A DNA stretch of 64,000 bases from Erwinia typographi (GCF_000773975.1 NZ_JRUQ01000027.1:124001-188000), one strand, 5' to 3'; shown: positions 1 to 9,831, numbered from the stretch's first letter. Notes: generated by a model not told the origin, from the sequence alone. Numbers and translations: made by a program.

Positions 1-445
1 CCTGACCGATCCGAAGCAGGTCACCGGTAGCCAGACGCTGAGCGGCGAGTGGAAAACCACGCTGACGCCGGACAAGCTGGGCGTGGTGTCGCTGGACCCC
101 GGCTCGCTCTCTATTCGCGGTCTGTATAACTACGTGAAGTACCTGAAGCAGAGCGGTCAGGTCGCCGGGCGCTATCAGCTGAACATGTGGAATAAAATCT
201 TCCAGCCGCTGTCGGTGGCGGTGATGATGCTGATGGCGCTGTCGTTTATCTTTGGCCCGCTGCGCAGCGTATCGATGGGAATGCGGGTGGTGACGGGGAT
301 CAGCTTCGGCTTCCTGTTCTACGTGCTCGACCAGATTTTCGGCCCGCTCAGCCTGGTGTATAACATCCCGCCGATCCTCGGCGCGCTGCTGCCAAGCGCC
401 GCGTTCTTTGCGATCAGCGTGTTTATGCTGCTGAAGCGACGGTAA
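1..445 (+). CDS. lptG: LPS export permease LptG, C-terminal part
   Basis: C-terminal ~148 codons of the inner-membrane permease LptG, which with LptF and the ATPase LptB extracts LPS from the inner membrane. The reading frame is open from base 2, so the start lies outside the window. The visible part has the end of the periplasmic beta-jellyroll domain followed by about three transmembrane helices, with the recognisable stretch NMWNKIFQPLSVAVMMLMAL and the ending ISVFMLLKRR. A strong hairpin follows the stop. Family identification is from memory of enterobacterial LptG; the match is close over the whole visible part. Confidence 0.95.
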   Translation, partial: LTDPKQVTGSQTLSGEWKTTLTPDKLGVVSLDPGSLSIRGLYNYVKYLKQSGQVAGRYQLNMWNKIFQPLSVAVMMLMALSFIFGPLRSVSMGMRVVTGISFGFLFYVLDQIFGPLSLVYNIPPILGALLPSAAFFAISVFMLLKRR

Positions 446-462
446 TTCTGTTCGTATCCGAT

Positions 463-488
463 AAAACGCCACCTTCAGGTGGCGTTTT
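463..488 (+). terminator. Rho-independent terminator of lptG
   Basis: Perfect 11-bp inverted repeat AAAACGCCACC / GGTGGCGTTTT with a TTCA loop, 18 bases after the lptG stop. The A-rich and T-rich outer arms would let it work in both directions, though the yjiN-like gene on the other strand ends 80 bases further on. Confidence 0.85.
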
Positions 489-569
489 GCGTTACAGGGG
501 CTGCGCTTTAGCGGCGGCTGAAGATGCTCAGCTTCGAACTGCGGGGAGAAGGGATTTTTGCTTTGCGTA

Positions 570-1859
570 TTAACGCAGCTGTTCAATGAGCATCGGCAGC
601 AGCGAAAGCAGATACAGTATCAGCCCTATCACCCCGCCAACGACCGTGCCGTTAATACGTATCCGCTGTAAATCCTTGCCGATATTCAGCTCCACCTGGT
701 GCGACATGTCCTTTGCATCCCAGCTTTTCACCGTATCGCTGATATGGCGGCTGAGGAAAGCCGAGAACTCCGGCGCTGCGCCGGAAGCGGCATCCTCCAT
801 ATGCTGATTCAGCGAGGCGCGCAGATTAGCATCCTGCATCAGCGTTTCGCCCAGCCACTGCCCGGCGGAGCTGACCTTCGCGTGCAGCGTAGAGTCTTCC
901 TTATCCAGATCCTCCTTCAGCCAGCCGCGCAGGTCGCCCCACAGCTGGCTGATGTAGGTATTCAGCGCCTCATCCTGCTTGAGATACGCTTTGACCTCTT
1001 CCGCTTTCAGCAGCATCTCCGGGTCGTTGCGCAGCCGCTCGATAAGCCGCTGCACCGCCCGGTTAAAGGCCTGGCGGATCTCATGCGCGCCGTCCTGCTC
1101 GATATCGCTGAGGATGGATCTCACCGCGCTGGCCGCCATCTCGGCGCTCTTCTCGCCAACCCATTCCGTGGGCAGCATCTTTTCTTTGAGAGGATGTTCA
1201 CGCTTCAGCCAGCGCATCACCTGCTGAGCGATAAACTCATGGGTGCCGGGCTTGTTGACCAGTTGCAGCAGCTGCGCGATGGCATCATCCAGCAGCGACT
1301 GGTGGCGGTTATTTTTGGTCAGGCTCTCCAGCACCATCGCCGTCGACTGCGACAGGTCGACCTTATCAATCGCCTTGTGGATCGCACGGCGCATAAACGC
1401 CTGAATGCGCTGGTCATCGGCCAGGTCCAGAAAGCCCCGGACAATCTTCAGCAGATAGCCGCCCAGCCGCGCGGCGTTATCAGGACGGCTCAGCCAGTTG
1501 GCAACGATCTGTGCCGGATCGTGACGGCGAATCAGCGCCAGCAGCGAGCTGGTGCTGAGAAACTTATCCTGCACAAACAGCGCCAGGTTATCGGCGATGC
1601 GCTCTTTGTTGCGGGGAATGATGGCGGTATGACGACCAACCAGCGGGATCGGCACGCGGCGGAACAGCGCGCTGACCGCAAACCAGTCGGCCAGCGCGCC
1701 CACCATCGACGCTTCTGAGATGGCCTTCAGCGCGCCAACCCAGTGACTGGATGGATACCACAGCGGGTAAAGCACCGTGGCGATAAAGAGGAGCGCCGCG
1801 CCGCAAAGAAGCAGCAGCGGCGTACGTTTGGCTCTGGCGAGTTCGAGTTCTTTATCCAT
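570..1859 (-). CDS. yjiN: DUF445 family membrane-anchored protein (YjiN-like)
   Basis: 429-residue DUF445 protein resembling E. coli YjiN. There is a hydrophobic segment near residues 14-32, a glycine/alanine-rich stretch ([20 protein letters not shown]) about residues 48-67 that is a hallmark of the family, a long charged helical middle region, and a C-terminal hydrophobic segment ([19 protein letters not shown]) near residues 405-423. The topology suggests a membrane protein anchored at both ends. The biochemical function is unknown to me. A long antisense reading frame over it is a GC-rich shadow. Confidence 0.85.
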   Translation of the reverse strand: MDKELELARAKRTPLLLLCGAALLFIATVLYPLWYPSSHWVGALKAISEASMVGALADWFAVSALFRRVPIPLVGRHTAIIPRNKERIADNLALFVQDKFLSTSSLLALIRRHDPAQIVANWLSRPDNAARLGGYLLKIVRGFLDLADDQRIQAFMRRAIHKAIDKVDLSQSTAMVLESLTKNNRHQSLLDDAIAQLLQLVNKPGTHEFIAQQVMRWLKREHPLKEKMLPTEWVGEKSAEMAASAVRSILSDIEQDGAHEIRQAFNRAVQRLIERLRNDPEMLLKAEEVKAYLKQDEALNTYISQLWGDLRGWLKEDLDKEDSTLHAKVSSAGQWLGETLMQDANLRASLNQHMEDAASGAAPEFSAFLSRHISDTVKSWDAKDMSHQVELNIGKDLQRIRINGTVVGGVIGLILYLLSLLPMLIEQLR

Positions 1860-1901
1860 GAGGACAGTGTAGTTCCTTCAGCAGAGCCTGTAATCAACGG
1901 C

Positions 1902-3404
1902 TTAGCGTTTACGGCCGCCCATAATGCTGCCCAGCACGCCGCGAATGATCTGGTTAGTGATCTGCCGTGCCGCCGTTTTGGTCACGCTCTGCACTATGCC
2001 GTCCCGCTTGCCGCCGCGCGGCCCGGTGCTGCCAAACAGGATATCTTTCAGCCCGCCCATTATACCGTCATCCACCTCAACCTTGCTGCCTTTAACCGGC
2101 GGCGCGTTGGCCTCTTCGGCGGCGGCCTGCACGCCTTTGCTCAGCTTCTCAAAGGCGGATTCGCGATCGACCGCTTCGTCATATTTGCCGGAGAGCGGGG
2201 AGTGATTAATCAGCCCGTTGCGCTCATCGTCGGTGACTGGCCCCATCCTGGAATACGGCGCAATGACTGAGGCGCGCTGCACCATCGTCGGGCTGCCTTT
2301 TTCATCCAGGAAAGAGATTAGCGCTTCGCCGGTGCCCAGCTCCTGAATGGCTGTCGTGGTATCAAAATCCGGGTTGGCGCGCATAGTCTCCGCCGCTACC
2401 TTCACCGCCTTCTGATCCTTCGGCGTAAAGGCGCGCAGGGCATGCTGCACGCGGTTACCCAACTGGCCGAGAACCCTGTCCGGGATATCCGCCGGGTTCT
2501 GCGACACAAAATAGACGCCGACCGCCTTCGAACGGATCAGACGAATAACCTGCTCAATTTTATCCAGCAGCACGTCGGGCGCGTCGTTGAACAGCAGGTG
2601 CGCCTCATCAAAGAAGAACACCAGCTTTGGCTTCTCCTGATCGCCCGCTTCCGGCAGCTGTTCATACAGCTCGGAGAGCATCCACAGCAGGCTGGTCGCG
2701 TAGAGTTTCGGCATCTGGTAGAGCTTTTCCGCCGAGAGGATGTTGATCACCCCTTTGCCGTTGCTGTCGGTGCGCATCCAGTCTTTGATATCCAGCATCG
2801 GCTCGCCGAAGAAGTACTCTGCGCCTTCCTGCTCCAGCGCCAGCAGACCACGCTGGATCGCCCCAACCGACGCGCTGTTGATATTGCCGTACTGCGTCTG
2901 GAAGCCTTTGGCGTTATCGCCGATGTACTGCGTCATCGCCCGCAGGTCTTTGAAGTCGAGCAGCAGCAGGCCCTGATCGTCCGCCACGCGAAAGATAATT
3001 TGCAGCACGCCGCTTTGCACCTCGTTCAGGTTCAGCAGGCGCGCCAGCAGCAGAGGGCCGAGATCGGAGACGGTTGCCCGCACCGGATGACCTTTCTCGC
3101 CAAAGATATCCCACAGCACCACCGGATTACCCTGCGGTGACCAGTCCGTGACGCCAATTTTCGCCAGCCGGTCCAGCAGTTTCTCCGAAGAGACGCCTTC
3201 TTCGGCTACGCCGGTCAGGTCGCCTTTCACATCGGCCATAAATACCGGTACGCCAATGTTGGAGAAGCTTTCAGCCATTTTCTGTAGCGTGACGGTTTTC
3301 CCCGTCCCGGTGGCTCCGGTAATCAGGCCGTGGCGGTTAGCCATGCCGGGCAGCAGGTTTAGCGACAGATCGGCGGATTTGGCAATCAATAATGGTTCAG
3401 TCAT
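1902..3404 (-). CDS. yjgR: HerA-like ATPase of DUF853 family (YjgR)
   Basis: 500-residue ATPase of the DUF853/HerA-FtsK-like group, known as YjgR in E. coli. Walker A GATGTGKT sits at residues 30-37, and a Walker B-type [12 protein letters not shown] stretch lies in the middle. The open frame extends 29 codons upstream, but the start at 3404 ([10 protein letters not shown]) gives the usual 500-residue length. In E. coli yjgR also lies near lptG and leuX, so this is backbone synteny. The role is unproven; a hexameric DNA-translocase-like fold is inferred from the family. Confidence 0.88.
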   Translation of the reverse strand: MTEPLLIAKSADLSLNLLPGMANRHGLITGATGTGKTVTLQKMAESFSNIGVPVFMADVKGDLTGVAEEGVSSEKLLDRLAKIGVTDWSPQGNPVVLWDIFGEKGHPVRATVSDLGPLLLARLLNLNEVQSGVLQIIFRVADDQGLLLLDFKDLRAMTQYIGDNAKGFQTQYGNINSASVGAIQRGLLALEQEGAEYFFGEPMLDIKDWMRTDSNGKGVINILSAEKLYQMPKLYATSLLWMLSELYEQLPEAGDQEKPKLVFFFDEAHLLFNDAPDVLLDKIEQVIRLIRSKAVGVYFVSQNPADIPDRVLGQLGNRVQHALRAFTPKDQKAVKVAAETMRANPDFDTTTAIQELGTGEALISFLDEKGSPTMVQRASVIAPYSRMGPVTDDERNGLINHSPLSGKYDEAVDRESAFEKLSKGVQAAAEEANAPPVKGSKVEVDDGIMGGLKDILFGSTGPRGGKRDGIVQSVTKTAARQITNQIIRGVLGSIMGGRKR

Positions 3405-3584
3405 CGGTATTGTCCCTGAAGTGACGGAAGTTGAAGACGATAGCACTCTTAGCGTAGTAGCACGGCATGTGGCTTCACGCCAGGATTTCACCTGCCGTGA
3501 GTATGTTATATCAGAATAAAGCGACGTTTAAGCATCAGGACGGCAGGGTGATGGCAATGCCGGGCAGCAAGCCGATCCTGATGT

Positions 3585-3614
3585 AAAAAAAACGAGCCAC
3601 ACAGAGGCGGCTCG
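3585..3614 (-). terminator. Terminator of the DUF2501 gene
   Basis: On the minus strand a CGAGCC...GGCTCG stem (6 bp, ten-base loop) is followed by a run of eight T residues, 35 bases after the stop codon of the DUF2501 gene. Confidence 0.75.
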
Positions 3615-3648
3615 CGGGAATGACGATGAGGGGACAGCCTCGCCGTTA

Positions 3649-4158
3649 TTAAGAGATAAACTGTTTGCCCTGCTTCAGCACCAGGTCACAGGCTTTGGTT
3701 TTCACCTTCTTGCCCATGGCGGTATCGCCCAGGCTGTTCAGGTTCACCTGCTGATTGTTGCCGGTGTTCAGCAGACCCATCAGGCCCTGCTTGTAGTCGG
3801 TGGTTTCCTGCTGCTTAGCGCTGTCTTCCAGGCCCAGTTTGCCCATCAGCTGGTCTTTCACCGAGCTGACGTTGTTATCCACCAGGTTGTTCTTCATGCA
3901 GTACTGAAGCACGCCGGTCGCGTTGGTCATGGTGCTGGAGCTAAGTGACTGGTTGCCGCCGTTCAGCAGGCCGGTCAGCGCGCTCATCGAGGTGCCGCTG
4001 GCCTGTGGCGTGGTGCTGGAACCCGCTGCGCCCTCTTTCTGGCTGAGCGAGTTCGCCGCGCTGCTCAGCTGATCCTGCCAGCTAGCCGCCGAGGCTGCGC
4101 CAGCAAATAACAAGGAAGTCGAAACCGTTACTGCCAAAACCATCTTTGAAAATTTCAT
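3649..4158 (-). CDS. yjjA: DUF2501 periplasmic protein (YjjA-like)
   Basis: 169-residue exported protein of family DUF2501. A Sec signal peptide is clear at the N-terminus, with an AxA-type cleavage site near residue 24 (FAGAASAA|SW). The mature part is rich in Gln, Ser and Asn, has repeated LLNxGN-type segments (about residues 63-68 and 128-134), and contains two cysteines (Cys87 and Cys157) that could form a disulfide. Function unknown. Confidence 0.85.
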   Translation of the reverse strand: MKFSKMVLAVTVSTSLLFAGAASAASWQDQLSSAANSLSQKEGAAGSSTTPQASGTSMSALTGLLNGGNQSLSSSTMTNATGVLQYCMKNNLVDNNVSSVKDQLMGKLGLEDSAKQQETTDYKQGLMGLLNTGNNQQVNLNSLGDTAMGKKVKTKACDLVLKQGKQFIS

Positions 4159-4343
4159 AATTGACCTTTTAGACTGTTATCTGGCGCGCCAGGCCTCAGC
4201 CCCGCGCCTTTCACCTTTGGGACTCCCGTAACGCGAGGGAGTTCCGCCAGGGGCAGAACGGACAGGGGATGAAGGAGGTGTTTGGGATTAGTCTTAAGGC
4301 GCTGGATTTTTCAGCACTCGCGTCACGTTGGGGCGGATAGTAG

Positions 4344-4371
4344 TTGCGCACGCAGAGAGTAACGGTATAAT
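4344..4371 (+). promoter_or_regulatory. sigma-70 promoter of leuX
   Basis: TTGCGC (-35) and a perfect TATAAT (-10) with a 16-bp spacer, followed by a C-rich discriminator (CCCC), ending 28 bases before the tRNA. The GC-rich discriminator is typical of stringently controlled stable-RNA promoters. Confidence 0.75.
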
Positions 4372-4399
4372 CCCCAACGTTTTCCGCATACCCTTCAGT

Positions 4400-4484
4400 G
4401 CCGAAGTGGCGAAATCGGTAGACGCAGTTGATTCAAAATCAACCGCCGCAAGGCGTGCCGGTTCGATTCCGGCCTTCGGCACCA
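4400..4484 (+). tRNA. leuX: tRNA-Leu (anticodon CAA), leuX
   Basis: 85-nt class II tRNA with CCA encoded. The acceptor arms GCCGAAG / CTTCGGC pair, the anticodon stem GTTGA/TCAAC holds the loop TTCAAAA with CAA at 4434-4436, a long variable arm is present, and the T-loop is GTTCGATTC. leuX is a well-known integration site for genomic islands in enterobacteria, and its 3' end forms the left edge of the island repeat here. Confidence 0.97.
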
Positions 4485-4551
4485 ACAGTATGTAAATAGA
4501 CCTCAACTGAGGTCTTTTTTTATGCCAAAAATCCAGTGGCAGCAAGGCTTT
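4468..4551 (+). repeat. attL: left direct repeat of the leuX island
   Basis: From the T-arm of leuX to base 4551 this segment matches 31855-31937 closely, including AGTATGTAAATAGACCTCAA and the later AATCCAGT and GCAAGGCTTT. The two copies bracket an integrase and about 27 kb of foreign DNA, so they are read as attL and attR of a P4-type tyrosine-integrase island. The copy here completes the functional tRNA. Confidence 0.9.
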
Positions 4552-4606
4552 GCCCCGCTTTTCAGTCAACCGACGTCAATCTGAGTTACCCCACATCAAC
4601 ATGCTT

Positions 4607-4658
4607 GTGAGTATAGAACCGAGTATATATGCTGGTTCGATAATGCTTATATACTCAC
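4607..4658. repeat. Left cluster of GAGTATA repeats (candidate integrase arm sites)
   Basis: GTGAGTATA at 4607-4615, GAGTATA at 4621-4627 and the inverted TATACTCAC at 4650-4658, between attL and the integrase start. The same GAGTATA word appears twice at 31775-31793 beside attR. Short repeats placed just inside both attachment sites fit arm-type binding sites for the integrase or an AlpA-like excision factor. Confidence 0.5.
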
Positions 4659-4683
4659 GGCAGCATATGGAAGGAATACCATC

Positions 4684-5937
4684 ATGGCCCTGACTGATAC
4701 CAAGGTGCGTTCGGCAAAACCTGAAGCAAAGGAATACTCGCTAGTAGATGGCGACGGCATGTTTTTGTTGATACACCCCAACGGCTCTAAATACTGGCGC
4801 TTTCGTTTCCGCTTTGGCGGTAAACAACATCTGATGGCTTTTGGTGTTTACCCCGAAACGTCACTGGCTGATGCTCGTCAAAAGAGGGAAGAGGCCAGGA
4901 AGCTTGTTGCTGCCGGTGTCGATCCTCGTGAGCATAAGCGTGCAGTAAAAGAAGAACAGGCTAAAGAGGTCATCACTTTCGAGTCTGTTGCCAGAGATTG
5001 GCACGCAAGCAATCAAAAATGGTCTGAGTCACATAGTGGTCGTGTTCTTAAAAGTCTGGAAGATAATCTGTTCGATGCGATTGGTAAGCGGAATATTACC
5101 GAGCTAAAAACCAGAGATTTACTTATTCCCATCAAAGCCGTAGAGATGTCTGGACGTCTTGAGGTGGCAGCGCGTCTACAACAACGAACAACAGCAATTA
5201 TGCGATTTGCCGTGCAAAGCGGTTTAATCGATTACAACCCCGCACAAGAGATCGCTGGAGCGGTCGCCACAGCTAAACGTCAGCATCGTGCTGCACTAGA
5301 ACTTAATCGTATACCTGAACTACTTCATCGGATCGACACATATACCGGCAGACCACTAACACGCTTAGCTGTGGAACTGACGTTATTGGTATTTATTCGA
5401 TCTAGTGAACTGCGATTTGCTCGTTGGTCAGAAGTCGATTTTGAAACTGCTATGTGGACGATACCGGGAGAGCGTGAACCACTGGAAGGCGTTAAACACT
5501 CTCAGCGTGGCTCTAAGATGAAGACTCCACATCTTGTTCCCTTATCGCGTCAAGCTCTCGCCATTTTGGAAAAGATCAAAAGCATGAGTGGAAACCGTGA
5601 GCTGATCTTCGTTGGCGATCACGATCCACATAAGCCGATGAGTGAAAACACGGTGAATAAAGCTCTGCGGGTGATGGGTTACGATACGAAAGTGGAAGTT
5701 TGCGGACACGGCTTCAGGACAATGGCTTGTAGCTCGTTAATTGAGTCGGGATTGTGGTCGAAGGATGCGGTAGAACGGCAGATGAGTCACCAGGAGCGTA
5801 ACTCTGTGCGTGCGGCTTATATTCATAAGGCTGAGCATTTGGGAGAGCGTAGATTGATGGTGCAGTGGTGGGCGGATTATCTGGATGTGAATCGGGAGAA
5901 GGGGATTAGTCCGTTTGACTTTGGAAGAAGAAAATAG
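4684..5937 (+). CDS. int: P4-type tyrosine integrase
   Basis: 417-residue site-specific recombinase. It has the N-terminal DUF4102 arm-binding domain (about residues 1-85), a core-binding SAM-like domain (about 95-190) and the C-terminal catalytic domain. Visible catalytic residues are Arg239 (IRSSELR), His342 and Arg345 (HGFR), His369 (MSHQ) and the nucleophile Tyr379 (AAYIH). It sits 200 bp from attL in leuX, the usual arrangement for P4-like islands, and appears intact, so the element may still be able to excise. Confidence 0.95.
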   Translation: MALTDTKVRSAKPEAKEYSLVDGDGMFLLIHPNGSKYWRFRFRFGGKQHLMAFGVYPETSLADARQKREEARKLVAAGVDPREHKRAVKEEQAKEVITFESVARDWHASNQKWSESHSGRVLKSLEDNLFDAIGKRNITELKTRDLLIPIKAVEMSGRLEVAARLQQRTTAIMRFAVQSGLIDYNPAQEIAGAVATAKRQHRAALELNRIPELLHRIDTYTGRPLTRLAVELTLLVFIRSSELRFARWSEVDFETAMWTIPGEREPLEGVKHSQRGSKMKTPHLVPLSRQALAILEKIKSMSGNRELIFVGDHDPHKPMSENTVNKALRVMGYDTKVEVCGHGFRTMACSSLIESGLWSKDAVERQMSHQERNSVRAAYIHKAEHLGERRLMVQWWADYLDVNREKGISPFDFGRRK

Positions 5938-5962
5938 TTTTTAAATTCTTAAATGAAGAATA

Positions 5963-5995
5963 TATGATGGTGGCTCTTTTGAGAACACCATCATA
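5963..5995. terminator. Bidirectional terminator between int and the PLD-like gene
   Basis: TATGATGGTG / CACCATCATA perfect 10-bp inverted repeat with a 13-base loop, placed between two convergent genes and flanked by A/T-rich sequence. Confidence 0.6.
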
Positions 5996-6003
5996 ATTAT
6001 AAA

Positions 6004-6882
6004 TTACGGGTATAGTTTTTTTACTACAGCTTTCTTTTCTAAAACAAATCTATCTATCCATTCTTTAGTTGAAAAACATTCTGCTGTACCACACAAGCTA
6101 ATGCTTAAATTATCAGCTTGCACACCTTTTTCAACTCTTTCAGAAAAACCATGGCCAGATTTCAGCGCCCCCTTATTAGCGATTAAATAGCGGTCATGAA
6201 CAAAGTTGTCTGGGATTAAAATATACTCAAAGGTTGGTATGTTTTTATATTTACCCATGAACTCATTTTGGAAAATAGTTTCTACATTTGCTGTGTCGAT
6301 AGCGGTTACTAAAACTATTTTAACAATCCCGGCATTTTCCGTTAATGAATTAAATATAGCATGTAAAACTTTGTTTCCAGATAGAACGAAATATGGGTCG
6401 ATAATTGTTATTTCATTTCCAATTTTTAATAGCGGTGATATTTCTGCATAAATTGATTCGGCATTGGAATTTATTAATTTAGTTGGAGGGATATGCCATC
6501 TTTCATCACCATTAATGATTTTCTCATAATTTAAAGCACCAGCATAAGTCTCAGATATAATAAAATGGAATGGAGCGTATGTTTGTTGTTTGTGTACCCA
6601 GTCTAACCAATTGATATAATCTATATGGCTTCGATGTTGGGGTAGATAAAAAATGGTTTGATCTTTTTCTTTATATATTTTATTAAGATAGTTTTTTATG
6701 GATTGTTTTTTTACATCTTGAAGGTCTGTGGACTCCTTTACAGCATTAAAAGCCGCTCTTGCCCATTCTCTTACTGGTGCGATAATATATCTACCACGAT
6801 CAAAACCAAATCTCTCTTTAAGCAAACCGTAATAGTGATATTCGCTCATGCAATGAGGGTCTAATGTTATTTCTTCGTACAT
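6004..6882 (-). CDS. PLD-like (MIT_C-like) protein, last gene of the RM operon
   Basis: 292-residue protein without a family name I can give with certainty. The C-terminal half looks like a phospholipase-D-like fold of the type at the end of eukaryotic MITD1: an IDPYF strand at residues 161-165, then hydrophobic strands, then HDRYL at 229-233 instead of the classical HxKxxxxD. The N-terminal half (residues 1-140) is mixed helical and rich in aromatics. No signal peptide or membrane segment. Its ATG overlaps the ATPase stop by one base (TGATG), so the two are translationally coupled. Inferred role: effector or nucleic-acid partner of the ATPase in phage defence. Confidence 0.55.
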   Translation of the reverse strand: MYEEITLDPHCMSEYHYYGLLKERFGFDRGRYIIAPVREWARAAFNAVKESTDLQDVKKQSIKNYLNKIYKEKDQTIFYLPQHRSHIDYINWLDWVHKQQTYAPFHFIISETYAGALNYEKIINGDERWHIPPTKLINSNAESIYAEISPLLKIGNEITIIDPYFVLSGNKVLHAIFNSLTENAGIVKIVLVTAIDTANVETIFQNEFMGKYKNIPTFEYILIPDNFVHDRYLIANKGALKSGHGFSERVEKGVQADNLSISLCGTAECFSTKEWIDRFVLEKKAVVKKLYP

Positions 6883-8675
6883 CAGAATAGCTCCTCGTCT
6901 CGCTCATCGAAGAAGCCACCAGGCCAAGCTTCATTAAAATCGCCATCTTCAGTGACATTAATTCTTCTTACTTTAGCTCCACTTGGTGAAGGTTCTATGT
7001 ATATCACCGAGAGATCTTTAGTTGAGATTTCATTAAAGTCACTTGGCAACTTATTCTCATTGATTTCTCTAATTCGTCTTAGTAGTCGTAAAATTAAGTG
7101 CTCGCTATGAGTTTCAATCAAAAAATTAATTTTATTATTCGACTGTAGTAATAAATCACCAATAGCAACTTGCACTCTTGGATGGACATGAAGCTCTGGT
7201 TGTTCGCAAGCTATTAACCCTTGCTTGCGACTTAAAGAGGCTACAACCAAAGGCATAAGTTGAGATATCCCAACGCCAATTTCATTAGGTTCTACTGAAA
7301 TATCATTATTAATATCCCATAGTGAATATTTAAGTTTATTGTTTATCAAATCCAATTGATAGCGAGTTGTAGAAGAGTCATGTTCGTAAGATGAAATAAT
7401 TTCTGTATCTAGCCTTGCTTTCAAATTTTCTTTTGATATATGTTTTGATATGCGCTTAATTTCGGAAAATGTTTTCTCTGCGTGTAATGCAATTCCATAA
7501 CCAAGGTTAAGCTTGCTATGATCAGATAACCAAAAATTAACCGTTTGTAATAAGTTTATATCTATCTTAGCTAAGGTGTGCCATGAAGCTGATCCATTGT
7601 ACCAGTCTTTTTGGTTGATATTGGCGTTCGATTGAAATAAAGCATCAGGAATTGTTCGTAGTGGACCAATACATAAACTATCTTTTAAAAGGTCATATAA
7701 ATTATCGAGAGGGGCAACAACTAAGTCGCTTAATATTTCGATGGCCCTTTCATTTAATCGCGTGTCTTCAAGCATTAAAGAGACGGTTAGTTTTTTTCCA
7801 ATATAGGGTAATGCACCTGAGTGAGACTCTAAAGCAATGGGTACATGAATTGTTTTATGCGATGCAAACGAGAACTCATCAGTAAGCACGCTTTCAGTAC
7901 TGGTTGTAGTGGCATTATCCGCTAATCTTGGTTTATTGAGTAATTGATGGAATTCACTAACAAACGCATCGTTACTTAAGGATATATCTTCATCTTCATC
8001 TTCATAATCATTGCCTTTTGATATAGCTCTATAGTCAGGCTTTTTATTTCTTTTTATATCAAGAGCTTTCACTTTAAGGGCTTCATGAATAGTGGTACCT
8101 TCATCTATGCAATTGAGTAGCCACTCATTATGATTATCAGGTATTAGCAAGGGGTGTAAATAATTTATTGCGCTTATTATAGGCTGTTTTAGCCCTGAAT
8201 CACTAGTAACCTCAGCAATATTCTCGCCATCAAAAGCTATTGTGTAGCGTGAAATGTAAGCAGTATTTTCTGCTGTTGACCAAGCTATTTCAAACTCAAT
8301 TGACATTTCTTCAGATAATTCAGATGGACTCGTAATACCTGTAATATAATCTTCAAATAAATCTTCAATAAACCCATAGCTACTGCCAATTCTGTTATCT
8401 TTATCGAAAGTTAACTTTATTATTATCGAGTCTTTAATGTTATTTTTATGTATTAATTTTTTAAACCCACCGATATATTTATCTCCGAGCGCTTCTAATC
8501 TTTCAGGATTACAATTCCCACTCTCAATTATTTGCTGTAAATAAAACAATGCTACTAGTACAGTACTTTTACCCACTGAATTAGGGCCAAACAGAAGTGT
8601 TATTGGAGAAAATTCAATGGTTTGACATTCTTGAAAAGTTCGAAAATTGGTTAGAGCTAGTTTTTTTATTTTCAT
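6882..8675 (-). CDS. AAA family ATPase with DUF3696 C-terminus
   Basis: 597-residue SMC/OLD-like ATPase of the AAA_15/AAA_21 type. Walker A GPNSVGKST is at residues 30-38; the late motifs include LIACEQPELHVHP (Walker B region) and ETHSEHLILRL (D-loop/His switch). The ending PGGFFDERDEELF matches the DUF3696 tail. A low-complexity acidic stretch (YEDEDEDIS) lies near residue 225. It follows hsdS after 55 bases on the same strand, with AT-rich composition like its neighbours. Related ATPases often work in antiviral systems with an effector encoded next door; here that would be the PLD-like gene. Restriction-linked ORFs (Rlo genes) in other type I loci are a precedent. Confidence 0.75.
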   Translation of the reverse strand: MKIKKLALTNFRTFQECQTIEFSPITLLFGPNSVGKSTVLVALFYLQQIIESGNCNPERLEALGDKYIGGFKKLIHKNNIKDSIIIKLTFDKDNRIGSSYGFIEDLFEDYITGITSPSELSEEMSIEFEIAWSTAENTAYISRYTIAFDGENIAEVTSDSGLKQPIISAINYLHPLLIPDNHNEWLLNCIDEGTTIHEALKVKALDIKRNKKPDYRAISKGNDYEDEDEDISLSNDAFVSEFHQLLNKPRLADNATTTSTESVLTDEFSFASHKTIHVPIALESHSGALPYIGKKLTVSLMLEDTRLNERAIEILSDLVVAPLDNLYDLLKDSLCIGPLRTIPDALFQSNANINQKDWYNGSASWHTLAKIDINLLQTVNFWLSDHSKLNLGYGIALHAEKTFSEIKRISKHISKENLKARLDTEIISSYEHDSSTTRYQLDLINNKLKYSLWDINNDISVEPNEIGVGISQLMPLVVASLSRKQGLIACEQPELHVHPRVQVAIGDLLLQSNNKINFLIETHSEHLILRLLRRIREINENKLPSDFNEISTKDLSVIYIEPSPSGAKVRRINVTEDGDFNEAWPGGFFDERDEELF

Positions 8676-8730
8676 ATGAATTCCTCCGTTAATTAAATAT
8701 TACACGCAATGTTTAGTGTTTAATAAATGT

Positions 8731-9831
8731 TCAAGCTATTGACCTAGATAATGAGCCTATAAATTCTTCAATACTGTTTTGGCTAGAGTTTATAACTTCA
8801 TAAGTAAATAATATTTCCTTCTTAATATGTTCAAATTTATTCTGCTCCTCAATAGGCGGAAAAATAGCCTCTATAGGATAAATTCTACTTCCTGAAACTA
8901 AGGGTTGAGCGGCTCTTCCTGCAAATTGATTTAGGTTTAATATTTCCAGCAATTGTGAAAGATAATGAATATTCGTATCACATAAATATTTTTTAACATA
9001 CAATGCATTATCAGTAACCCATGAGTTAGGTTTCGTTATATGAATTTTTCCGCAATATACGCCCACACGTCCAATTGTTAATTGCGGATCGCTGAACATG
9101 TATTCTGAATGATAACCTGTAATTCCATTTCCTCCATATACAGGGTATATTCCATCTTGATCCATTGCTTTAGCAATGAGGCCTGTACCGCTGGATAATT
9201 TTATTACATCACCTAGAGGTTTGGTATTCCAGTTTTTATTATTGATGATTGGATCACCAAACATTTTGAAAAAAATCGCATTTAATAACTCCTGCTGAAT
9301 TTTGACTGCCTCAATGCGTTTCCTTTTAATTTCATAAGACTTATCCAGCGTTTTTACTATTAAATCTTGCTGCTCGAGGGTCGGAAGTTTTACTTCATAG
9401 TTGCGTAAATAATCTACAGGAACCCTTTTTTGTCCCGCACTGCCTGTCATTTTTTTTTCTGCTAAAAATCTAAATTTCTCGTTCCAAACTAAGTAGAAGA
9501 GATATTTAGGGTTAACTAGCTCTGTATTAGGCCGGAGTACATGAAATTCTGTTGAGCCGAAACCAATTTGAGAATCAATATTTTCTACATAAGTGGCTTT
9601 ACCATTTTCAAAGCATGGTGTTATTTTTGCTAATAAAACATCACCGCGTTCAAAATATGTAAATCCTTTTTTGAGGCTTTTGATAGTTTTCTTTTCTTGA
9701 GATATTATTTTTCCCGCCTCACTAACGGAAGCCATTGAAATAAAGCTTACAACTTGTTCTTCATTTATTCCTTTAGGTAAGCGAGGATTGATTTCTGCTA
9801 TATTGTCTAATTTAAATGTAACGTAGCTCAT
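8731..9831 (-). CDS. hsdS: Type I restriction-modification specificity subunit HsdS
   Basis: 366-residue S subunit that recognises the bipartite DNA target of the enzyme. Two target-recognition domains (about residues 1-150 and 200-330) are each followed by a conserved helix; PTLEQQDLIVKTLDK (about 150) and PPIEEQNKFEHIKKE (about 325) are the typical P-x-x-EQ segments at the domain ends. The start codon overlaps the hsdM stop by four bases (ATGA). Length is slightly short for the family (about 400) but both halves are complete. The recognition sequence cannot be predicted from this alone. Confidence 0.92.
   Translation of the reverse strand: MSYVTFKLDNIAEINPRLPKGINEEQVVSFISMASVSEAGKIISQEKKTIKSLKKGFTYFERGDVLLAKITPCFENGKATYVENIDSQIGFGSTEFHVLRPNTELVNPKYLFYLVWNEKFRFLAEKKMTGSAGQKRVPVDYLRNYEVKLPTLEQQDLIVKTLDKSYEIKRKRIEAVKIQQELLNAIFFKMFGDPIINNKNWNTKPLGDVIKLSSGTGLIAKAMDQDGIYPVYGGNGITGYHSEYMFSDPQLTIGRVGVYCGKIHITKPNSWVTDNALYVKKYLCDTNIHYLSQLLEILNLNQFAGRAAQPLVSGSRIYPIEAIFPPIEEQNKFEHIKKEILFTYEVINSSQNSIEEFIGSLSRSIA

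Noticed and set aside
699-1718. 339-codon open frame antisense to the YjiN-like gene
   Set aside because: GC-rich shadow of a conserved gene; composition (Arg, Gln, His rich) and lack of a ribosome site do not support it.
2442-3140. 232-codon open frame antisense to yjgR
   Set aside because: Shadow of the conserved ATPase gene with the same low-complexity His/Gln/Arg bias.
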